Below, one piece after another: positions 1-6,924 of a DNA stretch of 11,951 nt. The stretch is from Willaertia magna (taxonomy: Eukaryota > Heterolobosea > Eutetramitea > Acrasida > Naegleriidae). The position numbers and the translations under genes are program-made. The stretch spans positions 1 through 11,951 of the forward strand of contig CADWAF010000912.1 of assembly GCA_902984215.1 (NCBI GenBank), in the 5' to 3' direction. A model generated the notes under the pieces. The model was not told the DNA's origin and searched no databases. It saw nothing but the letters and a program-made list of their open reading frames with translations. Numbering within the stretch: position 1 is the stretch's first letter; each line of letters opens with the position of its first letter.

Positions 1-242
1 TATGTATTATTGTAAAAATAGAAAATGAATTTTTTATTATTAATAATAATGTAACTAAATATTGTGGTTTAGAAAATGAAAATTATAAAAAATTAGCAAA
101 TCCAATGGTTAGAAATATTTTAAATTTTAAATCTGAAAATTTAGTTTTCTTTGAAGAAGAAGATTTAATTAAAAGAAATTTTTATTATTCATTACAAGAA
201 TGTAAAGGTTATAGAGATTTGGATATTTATATTGTTGATTAA
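1..242 (+). CDS. Hypothetical protein, 3' end only (partial at left edge)
   Basis: An open frame enters from the left edge, is read in codons from base 3, and ends at TAA 240-242, giving about 79 residues. The peptide is rich in Asn, Lys, Glu, Phe and Ile, with an acidic patch (FFEEEDLIKRN) and an aromatic, charged tail ending DIYIVD. I see no signal peptide, membrane segment or recognisable catalytic motif, and I do not recognise the family. Its codon use (TTA, AAT, GAA, AAA, ATT) matches the other genes here, which supports it as a real coding end. It lies upstream of the F-box/Rho gene on the same strand, with 254 bases between. The stretch is short and AT-rich, so an open frame by chance or an intron near base 1-21 cannot be excluded. 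Confidence 0.5.
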   Translation, partial: CIIVKIENEFFIINNNVTKYCGLENENYKKLANPMVRNILNFKSENLVFFEEEDLIKRNFYYSLQECKGYRDLDIYIVD

Positions 243-496
243 GTAACTTTATTGAAATAATTTTTATTGAAATAATAATAATACTTGTTTTTATTGTAAT
301 TGGATTATGTTAAAATTACAATTTTTTTTTTAATAAATTAAAGTCGTTTCTATTATTTTTTATTTTAACTATAACACTGCTCAACAAGAATTAATAAAAT
401 ATGGTTGTGAACTTGGGCAATATACCGTTGTAAAAATCGTTCAAATTTGACAAGTGATTTGACACGATCTCAATTATTTCCAATCAACAAAAAAAA
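243..496. other. Intergenic region upstream of the F-box/Rho gene
   Basis: These 254 bases are very AT-rich and carry no convincing gene. Close to the stop of the left-edge gene is an 18-base element, AATAATTTTTATTGAAAT (256-273), found identically after the GTPase stop. An unbroken T run lies near 320-332. Bases 382-405 encode in one frame QQELIKYG, the same octapeptide as in the C-terminal part of the sacsin-like proteins, but with no similarity on either side. The last bases before ATG 497 are A-rich (CAACAAAAAAAA), typical of protist leaders. A CCAAT string lies about 20 bases before the ATG; its role is unknown. Confidence 0.4.
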
Positions 497-1755
497 ATGT
501 CAACTAGCCTAAACAAAGAACTATTCCAACAATTAAACAGTGATGAATTACTTGTCATTTTGTCCTTTTTAAATACTGATAGAAAAACACTTTGTAATTT
601 TAATTATATTTCTAAAACATTTTGTCTTTCAATGTTAAGTAATCACGATAATTTATGGGAAAATTATTACAAAGAAACAATAAATTATTTATTTAATGAT
701 AATTTAATTAAAGAGAATGAAAATTTAAATGAAGAGAAAAATAAATTATTACAAAGAAATTGTGATTTTAAAATTGGAATTATTGATTTTTATAAATCAA
801 TTTTGGTAAAGAGCGCGCTAATTCAAAAAGAAAATATTTTAAAATTACAACAGAGTGGTAATAATTACAATGATTGTAAATTGTTAACCATTAATGAGTT
901 TTTACAAAAGAAAAATGAAATACTTAAAAAAGTAAATAACACAAATGGAATTGTTCCATCTGTAAAAACTGTTGCCATCGGAGATGCAAAAGTTGGTAAA
1001 GTAAGTTATTATTTACGTTATTATTTTACAAACAAAAAATATAATATTGTAAGACCTCCTTCTTTTATGTATTTACCGAAACGCAAATGAATACTTCACA
1101 ATTAGAATATTTACCAAAACATTTTGGTGGTTATTCCTGTAATTTTTCTTTAATGGATGAAAAGAATTGTAATTATTCAGTTAATTTGGGGTTGTGGGAT
1201 ACAAGTGGTGAAGATGTAAGTTATAATTTGTTAAAAAATTATGATTGTAAATATTTTTATTACAAAAAAAAGCAATTTGATAATGTAAGAAAACTTGAAT
1301 ATGGAGGTACAAGTGTATTTATTATTTGTTTTTCTGTAGTTGACCATAATAGTTTTAATAGAGTTACAACGTTTGTATTATTTTAATTATTTTAACATTT
1401 TTAACAATTTCTTTTAAAATATTTTAACAATTTGTTTTATTTAAGTAAATGGAAGAAAGAAATTGCATCATTTAACGTTCCAATTATTTTATGTGGTTGT
1501 AAAACAGATTTAAGAAATGACAAGAAGGAAATATTTAAATTATTACAAAAGAATTTAGCACCAATTACAAAAGAAGAAGGAGAATTTAAAGCAAAAGAAA
1601 TTGAAGCAGTTGGATATATTGAAACATCTTCTTGGACTGGTGTAGGGTTTGGTAGACAATTATTGGATTATGTTTTGTTGTGGGGATTGGTTGGTGAAAA
1701 AATTGGAGTTGACAATTTTAGAAAAGGGTTTGATAAGGGTTGTTTTATACAATAA
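497..1755 (+). CDS. F-box protein fused to an atypical Rho-family GTPase (four exons, 357 aa)
   Basis: Exons 497-1000, 1054-1215, 1273-1370 and 1446-1755 join to 357 codons plus TAA. Residues about 8-55 form an F-box (LNSDELLVILSFL, then a late LWENYY), the module that binds Skp1 in SCF ubiquitin ligases. A Lys/Asn-rich linker follows, then a Rho domain at about 155-350: P-loop GDAKVGKT (162-169, K-T split by intron 1), switch I YLPKHFGGYS (187-196), WDTSGED (216-222), CKTD (273-276), a Rho-type insert helix (about 280-296) and ETSS (314-317). The tail C354-F-I-Q is a CaaX box; a final Gln favours farnesylation, which would place it on membranes. Compared with Rac numbering, Gly12 is Ala164, Thr35 is Lys190 and Gln61 is Glu221, so GTP hydrolysis and Mg2+ binding may be impaired. 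The ATG at 497 precedes the F-box directly. The identification is firm; the biological role is inferred. Confidence 0.87.
1001..1053 (+). other. Spliceosomal intron 1 of the F-box/Rho gene (53 bp)
   Basis: It starts with a textbook donor GTAAGT directly after the P-loop Lys codon (AAA, 998-1000) and ends TTGTAAG. It is phase 0. Removing it joins GDAKVGK to TSFFYVF and restores the P-loop Thr; reading through instead hits a stop at 1088-1090 and gives no Rho-like sequence. The later AG at 1104-1105 leads into the wrong frame. Confidence 0.9.
1216..1272 (+). other. Probable spliceosomal intron 2 of the F-box/Rho gene (57 bp, stop-free)
   Basis: It has donor GTAAGT after the Asp222 codon and acceptor AAAAAAAAG, phase 0. 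Its length is a multiple of three and it has no in-frame stop, so it can be misread as 19 coding residues rich in Tyr and Lys. Removing it joins DTSGED to QFDNVRKLEY, which aligns with Rho switch II (DTAGQEDYDRLRPLSY) without a gap. The acceptor lacks a pyrimidine tract. The next AG (1288-1289) would give an immediate stop. Confidence 0.75.
1371..1445 (+). other. Spliceosomal intron 3 of the F-box/Rho gene (75 bp)
   Basis: It starts GTTTGT and ends ATTTAAG, and contains several in-frame TAA codons. It is phase 2: AC at 1369-1370 joins T at 1446 to make a Thr codon, giving SFNRVT-KWKKEI, which matches the Rho segment between strand 4 and the following helix. The donor differs from the GTAAGT of introns 1 and 2. 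Using the GTATTA at 1375 would break the frame. Confidence 0.88.
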
Positions 1756-1763
1756 GTTAATTA

Positions 1764-1769
1764 AATAAA
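1764..1769 (+). terminator. Candidate polyadenylation signal of the F-box/Rho gene
   Basis: AATAAA lies nine bases after the TAA stop. In such AT-rich DNA the hexamer is common by chance, so only its position supports it. Unit 2 keeps the same signal at 6919-6924. Confidence 0.35.
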
Positions 1770-2070
1770 TATTGTCATTATTTGTTTACGAATCTATTAT
1801 TTATTTATTTTGTAATAATTTTTATTGAAATTAAATGTTGTTAAAAAAAAACGTAAATTTTCGTTTAAAAAAATGCGCCAACTATCTTCAAGCAAACAAA
1901 CCTGCTTCTTTCATAAAAATCATAAAAAGAATATTGCCAGGTTGATTTTAGGTTAATTTCAGTGTTTATTTACGTTAGGTTAAAGATAACAAGGCTATAA
2001 ACGAATAATTACTATAGAAGAAGATGTCAGTTTAAGTAGTTTTAGAACTCTAAAATCAAAAATAACTATT

Positions 2071-2109
2071 CCGATTGTGTTTTAATACTGGGAAAGTACT
2101 TCAATTCGG
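2071..2109 (+). promoter_or_regulatory. Imperfect hairpin in the leader of sacsin-like gene 1
   Basis: CCGATTG (2071-2077) pairs with CAATTCGG (2102-2109) with one bulged T, and inside it AATACT pairs mostly with AGTACT around a GGGAA loop. It ends about 38 bases before the ATG. The copy in unit 2 is identical although neighbouring leader sequence has indels. Function is unknown; it may be an RNA structure or a protein-binding palindrome. Confidence 0.3.
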
Positions 2110-2131
2110 ATTTTCATATTCTTTTAAATTA

Positions 2132-2143
2132 CAACAACAACAA
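2132..2143 (+). repeat. (CAA)4 microsatellite in the 5' leader
   Basis: Four CAA units lie four bases before ATG 2148. The second copy has three units (7275-7283), a slippage difference. Unstructured CA-rich leaders next to the start codon are common in protists. Confidence 0.8.
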
Positions 2144-2147
2144 TAAC

Positions 2148-5100
2148 ATGGTTCTTACTTTTACAAGTGAATCGAATAGCTTTCGAAGAGAAGATAGAAA
2201 TGTTATTCAACATAGAGATATATTGAATAGTTATCCATCTAGTTCTGTTTTAAAAGAATTTCTACAAAATGCTAATGATGCTGGTGCTAGAAATATTGTT
2301 TTTTTAGTAAAGGATACTTCTAGAACATTAGGAAAAGAAGTATCTATTGAAGAAGAAAAACAATTATTTAATCATAGATCAAAAACCCTTTTTAATACAA
2401 ACGCTACATTGTATATTTATAATGATGCTACTTTTACTCAAAGTGATTGGGAAGCAATTAGTACAATTGGTCAGAGTCATAAAAAAGAAAACTTATCTTC
2501 CACTGGAAAGTTTGGAAAGGGATGTAAAAGTGTTTTTCATTTCTCTGATTATATGTCTATTATGAGTGGTTCTAAGTTGGCAATAACTGATCCTCAACGT
2601 AATGTTTTAGATCTTTGGCAATATGATAACACTGGCGAACCATTTTTTCTAATAGATTATCTTAAGAATTGTGAAGAATTACAACAATATAAGAAACAGT
2701 TTGAACCATATACATTGCACTATAATATCAATGAAGGTTGTAATATTAATTCTTCTATTAGAACTGAACTTAAAGGTACTCTCTTCCATCTCCCTCTAAG
2801 AGAGAAAGAAAGTAATCTCTGTTCAGAAAAATATACTTATGACACTGTTTTACAATTATTCAATCAATGTAAGAAAGAAATGGAAAAATCTATTTTATTT
2901 TTACAAAATATTGAAAATATTTACTTTTGTAATGCCTCAGATGTAAATAATGAAGTGGAAGTACTATATTCTATTCATTTAGAATGTATTGATAAAGAAG
3001 AAAAAAGAAAAGGTATTACTATTTTAAATACAATCCAAACAAAGCGTACATTAAATCCGTTTGATGAAGAATACAAGTTTTCATATATAGCCAACGTTTT
3101 GACTAAAACTTTTAATAACAAAGAAAAGAACAATAAATGGTTGATTTGTACAAGAATTGGAAAAGGTGAAGGAGAAGAATTAGTTATTAAAAAGGTTCAC
3201 GAACGCCTTATTAAAGAAAAAACTAAGAAATTACCTTACACTTCTATTGCCATACCTTTACACTCCGAAAAAGAAGAAAATAATATTATTGGTGGATTAT
3301 ACACTACATTACCTTTACCTCTTGAATCTGGTTTACCTTTTCATATTAATGGGTATTTCGAATTGGAGGATAATCGTCAACATTTAAAATTAGTTTCAAC
3401 AAACGAATCAAATATTTCACAGGATATGCTTGAAAATATTGAGTGGAATAGAAATATTATCGAATTGTTTATTCCAAACACTTTTTTATTTCTGATGAAA
3501 GAATTAAAAGAGAAAAAAATATGTTTAAATTATCTTTATAAATATTTTCCTTTTTTATCTAAAGTAAAAGACGATTGGAAAGAGGGATGTAATAATATTG
3601 TTAAAGATATTGTCACAAGACAACAAGTATTTCAAAACAAAAGAAATGAATTTTTAAAATTAGAAAATATAAGATTTTTTGATTTTAGTTATAAAGGGGA
3701 AGAATATTCTTCAATAAGAAACCTTTGTGAAGAATATGGTCATTCATTTATTGCTAAATATCAACAAGAATATCTTCATTTTTTAAATGACAATAACATC
3801 AATACTTTTAAATATATAACCTCACCGGATATTATGTTATTAATTAATGACATCCCTGAAAGCGAATTAAAATTAAATGTTAAAAATATTTTAAAGTTTT
3901 TATTAACAGAAGTTAACATTGAGTGTTTGGTAAACAAAAACTTAAAATTATTACTTCTCAAAAATGGTAACATAGATGTATTGTCAAATTATAGAAATTA
4001 TATTTTTTGTGCAGATAAAGAAATTAATGAAATATTTAATAATTTATATAATGATGTCTTTATTGACCCAAGTATTGTCAGTATCATTCCTATTGAGTTT
4101 TATAAAGAGCAAGTTATGAGTTTTGAATTAATGATACAATTTTTAGATAAAATTTCAAGTGATGCATTAAATAAGAAATGTAATTCTATTATTCAATATT
4201 TAGAGAAATTAGAAAGATTAGAAATTACATATCATAACATTGAAAAACATTTAACCCCTTTTTTGCAAAGAAAAGATATACCAATCGATTTGTTTATCTT
4301 TTTATTGAATGTAGCTTCAAAAAAAGAATGGAAAATTGAACTTACAATTTTACCAACACTTAATAATACGTATGAACCAAAAGAAAATGTTTATTACGCT
4401 AATGATTTCGATAATATTTATAAAAGATGCAAAGATCGTTTAAAAGGTTATTATAGAGTTCATCCAAAAATTTTTCAAGTAGAATATTATAAAATTCGTT
4501 CATTTGAAAAAATTCTTGAAGACACATTTAATTTTGAAAGTTTTAATTTTAAACAATCAGTTGACCTTATTCAAGAAATTAGACAAATTTTAAATGAATA
4601 TAAACATGAAAATACTAATCCATCTATATTTCATGAGTTTATTCAAAATGCAGAAGATGCTTTTGCTACTGAAATTAGAATACGGCTTGAAAAGAATTGT
4701 CCTTTAGTAATGAACGATGATTTAGGTCTTTGTTTATTTATAATTAATAATCAAGTAATGACTAACGACGATTTTAATAATATTCAAAAAACAAGAACAA
4801 ACCATAAATTAAAATTAAAAAATCAAAGTGGTAGATTTGGAGTAGGTTTTAATTCTTGTTATGCCTTAACTGACACTCCATTCATTTTATCTAATGGTTG
4901 GATTGGAGCTTTAGATCCTACTTCTTCATTTCTTGTAGATTTCTTTGGGAGAAATCAAGGATGGAAGTATCCTATAGAAAGTTCAGAATTTGATTTTAAA
5001 CAGTTTTTAATAGAAAATAATACTCTAACCACTTTTAAAAGAGCAATTAAAGATCCACTTTCGTTTACAGGAACAGCATTTGCTTTACCAATTCGTTCAA

Positions 5101-6809
5101 AAATTAATGCTACTTCAATTGATCTTAGATGTCATAAAGAATTAGATATGGATCAATTAATTAATTGTATTAAGGAATTTTCTTTTAAAGAATTATTATT
5201 TCTAACAAATATTAAGAAGATTGTAGTAGAAGAAAATAATAATTATGTTACTTTTGAAAAAAAGGAACAACAATTGAATCCTAATATTCATAAAGTAACT
5301 ATTACTAAGGTTGAAGGTGAAGTGATTAAAGAAGAAAGATACTGGATTATTGTTAATATAACAACAAATTCTTTAACTAATAATAAGTACCAATCAGATT
5401 TAAAAGAAATAATATGCAAAGCAAAACAAATTAAAAAAGAAGAAGAATTAAAACAATTAGAAGTACCTTTTGTAGAAATAGCAATAGAAGTAGATAAAGA
5501 GTTGATTTTATTAAATAGAAACCAAGGTAATATATATTTAAATAAGATCCCAGTAAAATCAGAGCAAATTCCTTTCATATATGACATAAATACACACTTA
5601 GAAACTCATGCTAGTAGAAGATATATTTACAAACGAGTTATTCCTGATCAATGGGAATCATTATTTAACAAATTTGTTTTTACTTATTTAGTTCCTTTTG
5701 CTTTAAGTATTTTACACGATTTTTTAATTTTACAAGGTAATAGTCATTGTTTAGTTATGGAAGCAATATGGCCAATGAAAGAAAAATTATCTTCAAATAT
5801 AGAAACTGATTTATTTCAATTTACTTATATTAATTTTTATAAACAAGGTAAAGAAAGATTAGTGTCAATTCCAGTTGGACCAAAGATTATGAAATTAAAT
5901 GAAACAAGTATTATTTTACCAATATTAGAAAAAGAAAACTCAATTTCTTTGGTAACTATTCTTCAACAAGATGGTATGAAAGCTATATTTTTACCAATGA
6001 ATGTTTACAACAACTTATTTATTGATGATCCTATTAATTTAAATTTGATAATAGAACATTATACTTCTTTATTAAAAGAAAAACCACAACAGGAATTAAT
6101 CAAATACGGAACATATGATATTAATTTATTGAACTCTAGTAATTCTTTGAGTACTTTATGGAATTTTGTTTCTTTAAATCAATTTATATCTACAAAGAAC
6201 ACCCCTCGTACGGATTTAATACTTCCTTTATCTTCTTCTGCAAATGACAATTGTTTTATTTTATTTTCAACTCATAAAAAAGCTTTTAATAGAAAAACAA
6301 TTCATGCTGAAAATCATATAAGCTATTTGTTGAATGCTGAACATAAAATAACATATAATTTAGAAATGAAATTAGAAAAACAATATCCCTATCTTATACC
6401 AAAATTTTCACATAGTCATGCAGCACACTGTTTTTATCAGCCTTACTTTTGGTCTTTAATCGAACCTCAAAAAACTGATTTATTACATTATTTAGATTTA
6501 ATGATTTCTAAACAATCTATCAAAATTAATAACTTTGAAATATTTAAAGAAAAAAAAGACTTTATTAAGGATATATTACTATTCATTAGAGCGCACACAG
6601 AAACTAGATTATCTTTATTTTGTTCAAATTACTCTTTGATTCCTTGTGTTTCCAATATGAATGAATATTATTTATTAACTTTAAGTAACGAAAAACCTAT
6701 ATTTTGTAAGAATATACTTACAAATAGATCAGTTAGTGAAATATTATTTAAATTAGGATTTTATGAGGTAGATGAAACATTTAGTGTTTTTTTCTCAGAT
6801 ATTATTTAA
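2148..6809 (+). CDS. Sacsin-like protein with two Hsp90-type ATPase modules, copy 1 (1553 aa)
   Basis: Sacsin-type proteins are large chaperone-related proteins whose repeats begin with a GHKL (Hsp90-like) ATP-binding fold. Module 1 (about 20-215) has EFLQNANDA (E37, N41, D44), IYNDATF (D93) and TGKFGKGC (119-126), in the order of Hsp90's E..N..D, DxG and GxxGxG motifs. GTLFHLPLR follows, and a second sacsin-type block (366-415) holds GLPFHINGYFEL. Module 2 (about 800-950) has EFIQNAEDA (E830, N834, D837) and GRFGVGF (895-901), but Asn868 replaces the adenine-contacting Asp; GTAFALPIRSK follows at 975. The C-terminal third also resembles sacsin repeats and stops at FFSDII. Vertebrate sacsin is about 4580 residues; no ubiquitin-like, DnaJ or HEPN part is seen here. 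The gene is a single exon in a Kozak-like context (AACATGG). The stop is completed by the first base of unit 2, so the natural C terminus may be lost. Likely soluble, with no membrane segment seen. Confidence 0.88.
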   Translation: MVLTFTSESNSFRREDRNVIQHRDILNSYPSSSVLKEFLQNANDAGARNIVFLVKDTSRTLGKEVSIEEEKQLFNHRSKTLFNTNATLYIYNDATFTQSDWEAISTIGQSHKKENLSSTGKFGKGCKSVFHFSDYMSIMSGSKLAITDPQRNVLDLWQYDNTGEPFFLIDYLKNCEELQQYKKQFEPYTLHYNINEGCNINSSIRTELKGTLFHLPLREKESNLCSEKYTYDTVLQLFNQCKKEMEKSILFLQNIENIYFCNASDVNNEVEVLYSIHLECIDKEEKRKGITILNTIQTKRTLNPFDEEYKFSYIANVLTKTFNNKEKNNKWLICTRIGKGEGEELVIKKVHERLIKEKTKKLPYTSIAIPLHSEKEENNIIGGLYTTLPLPLESGLPFHINGYFELEDNRQHLKLVSTNESNISQDMLENIEWNRNIIELFIPNTFLFLMKELKEKKICLNYLYKYFPFLSKVKDDWKEGCNNIVKDIVTRQQVFQNKRNEFLKLENIRFFDFSYKGEEYSSIRNLCEEYGHSFIAKYQQEYLHFLNDNNINTFKYITSPDIMLLINDIPESELKLNVKNILKFLLTEVNIECLVNKNLKLLLLKNGNIDVLSNYRNYIFCADKEINEIFNNLYNDVFIDPSIVSIIPIEFYKEQVMSFELMIQFLDKISSDALNKKCNSIIQYLEKLERLEITYHNIEKHLTPFLQRKDIPIDLFIFLLNVASKKEWKIELTILPTLNNTYEPKENVYYANDFDNIYKRCKDRLKGYYRVHPKIFQVEYYKIRSFEKILEDTFNFESFNFKQSVDLIQEIRQILNEYKHENTNPSIFHEFIQNAEDAFATEIRIRLEKNCPLVMNDDLGLCLFIINNQVMTNDDFNNIQKTRTNHKLKLKNQSGRFGVGFNSCYALTDTPFILSNGWIGALDPTSSFLVDFFGRNQGWKYPIESSEFDFKQFLIENNTLTTFKRAIKDPLSFTGTAFALPIRSKINATSIDLRCHKELDMDQLINCIKEFSFKELLFLTNIKKIVVEENNNYVTFEKKEQQLNPNIHKVTITKVEGEVIKEERYWIIVNITTNSLTNNKYQSDLKEIICKAKQIKKEEELKQLEVPFVEIAIEVDKELILLNRNQGNIYLNKIPVKSEQIPFIYDINTHLETHASRRYIYKRVIPDQWESLFNKFVFTYLVPFALSILHDFLILQGNSHCLVMEAIWPMKEKLSSNIETDLFQFTYINFYKQGKERLVSIPVGPKIMKLNETSIILPILEKENSISLVTILQQDGMKAIFLPMNVYNNLFIDDPINLNLIIEHYTSLLKEKPQQELIKYGTYDINLLNSSNSLSTLWNFVSLNQFISTKNTPRTDLILPLSSSANDNCFILFSTHKKAFNRKTIHAENHISYLLNAEHKITYNLEMKLEKQYPYLIPKFSHSHAAHCFYQPYFWSLIEPQKTDLLHYLDLMISKQSIKINNFEIFKEKKDFIKDILLFIRAHTETRLSLFCSNYSLIPCVSNMNEYYLLTLSNEKPIFCKNILTNRSVSEILFKLGFYEVDETFSVFFSDII

Positions 6810-6910
6810 GACAATTATTGGATTATGTTTTGCTGTGGGGATTGGTTGGTGAAAAAATTGGGGTTGAAAATTTTAGAAAAAGGTTTGATAAGGGTTGTTT
6901 TATACAATAA
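6809..6910 (+). pseudogene. Duplicated 3' end of the F-box/Rho GTPase gene (33 codons)
   Basis: This matches codons 325-357 and the stop of the GTPase gene, in frame, from RQLLDYV to the CaaX box CFIQ and TAA at 6908-6910. It lacks the F-box, P-loop, switches and all introns, and has no start codon of its own, so it cannot make a GTPase. Against the parent it carries two replacements (D344E, G349R) and two silent changes. It begins at the last base of the stop codon of sacsin-like gene 1 and probably forms the 3' UTR of that gene's transcript. Confidence 0.93.
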
Positions 6911-6918
6911 GTTAATTA

Positions 6919-6924
6919 AATAAA
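6919..6924 (+). terminator. Candidate polyadenylation signal now serving sacsin-like gene 1
   Basis: AATAAA here was copied from the GTPase 3' flank. It is the first such hexamer after the stop of sacsin-like gene 1, about 110 bases downstream, so that gene may use it. The evidence is positional only. Confidence 0.35.

Larger units (their letters stand above)
1756..2147. other. Intergenic region and leader of sacsin-like gene 1
   Basis: No gene is seen in these 392 bases. In order they hold: an AATAAA shortly after the GTPase stop, the 18-base element AATAATTTTTATTGAAAT (1814-1831), an A/T tract with a small AAACG/CGTTT inverted pair near 1850, a less AT-rich block with three AGGTT words (1939, 1950, 1977), an imperfect hairpin (2071-2109), and a CAA repeat next to the ATG. 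Compared with the same region of unit 2 it differs by several small indels, most notably near 1876-1925, where lengths are not multiples of three. That pattern fits non-coding DNA. Confidence 0.6.
1654..6808 (+). repeat. Tandem duplication, unit 1 (5155 bp)
   Basis: This unit begins inside GTPase exon 4, exactly at the codon for Arg325, and ends two bases into the stop codon of the first sacsin-like gene. It contains the last 33 GTPase codons, the 3' flank, the sacsin leader and the whole sacsin-like frame. It is followed directly by unit 2. Similarity to unit 2 starts at 1654 and is absent just before it (GGT here, TTA at the junction), which fixes the breakpoint within a base or two. Confidence 0.95.

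Noticed and set aside
1216..1289. Alternative intron 2 ending at AG 1288-1289
   Set aside because: It would change frame and give a TGA after two codons, whereas ending at 1272 gives an ungapped switch II.
1087..1386. A separate small gene starting at ATG 1087
   Set aside because: It is the middle of the Rho domain; removing intron 1 joins it in frame to the P-loop exon, and it has no promoter or leader of its own.
1432..1755. A separate gene starting at a TTG codon
   Set aside because: It is the last exon of the GTPase plus 14 bases of intron 3; the GT-AG joint at 1370/1446 restores the Rho sequence.
497..1755. A frameshifted pseudogene of a Rho GTPase
   Set aside because: Every apparent frame break coincides with a GT-AG intron and splicing gives a full-length domain with a CaaX box.
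1841..1880. AAACG/CGTTT inverted pair as a terminator hairpin
   Set aside because: It has only five base pairs around an eight-base loop in A/T-rich DNA, and bacterial-type termination is not expected in this organism.
2347..2565. Short open frame inside sacsin-like copy 1, and its twin at 7487-7705
   Set aside because: Both overlap the first ATPase module in another frame and show only low-complexity Leu/Lys sequence.
3776..3973. Minus-strand open frame, with a counterpart at 8913-9098
   Set aside because: It is an antisense shadow of the sacsin-like coding sequence, with no motif or leader.
5288..5587. Minus-strand open frame of 99 codons
   Set aside because: It is antisense to sacsin-like copy 1, and differences between the copies follow the sense reading frame.
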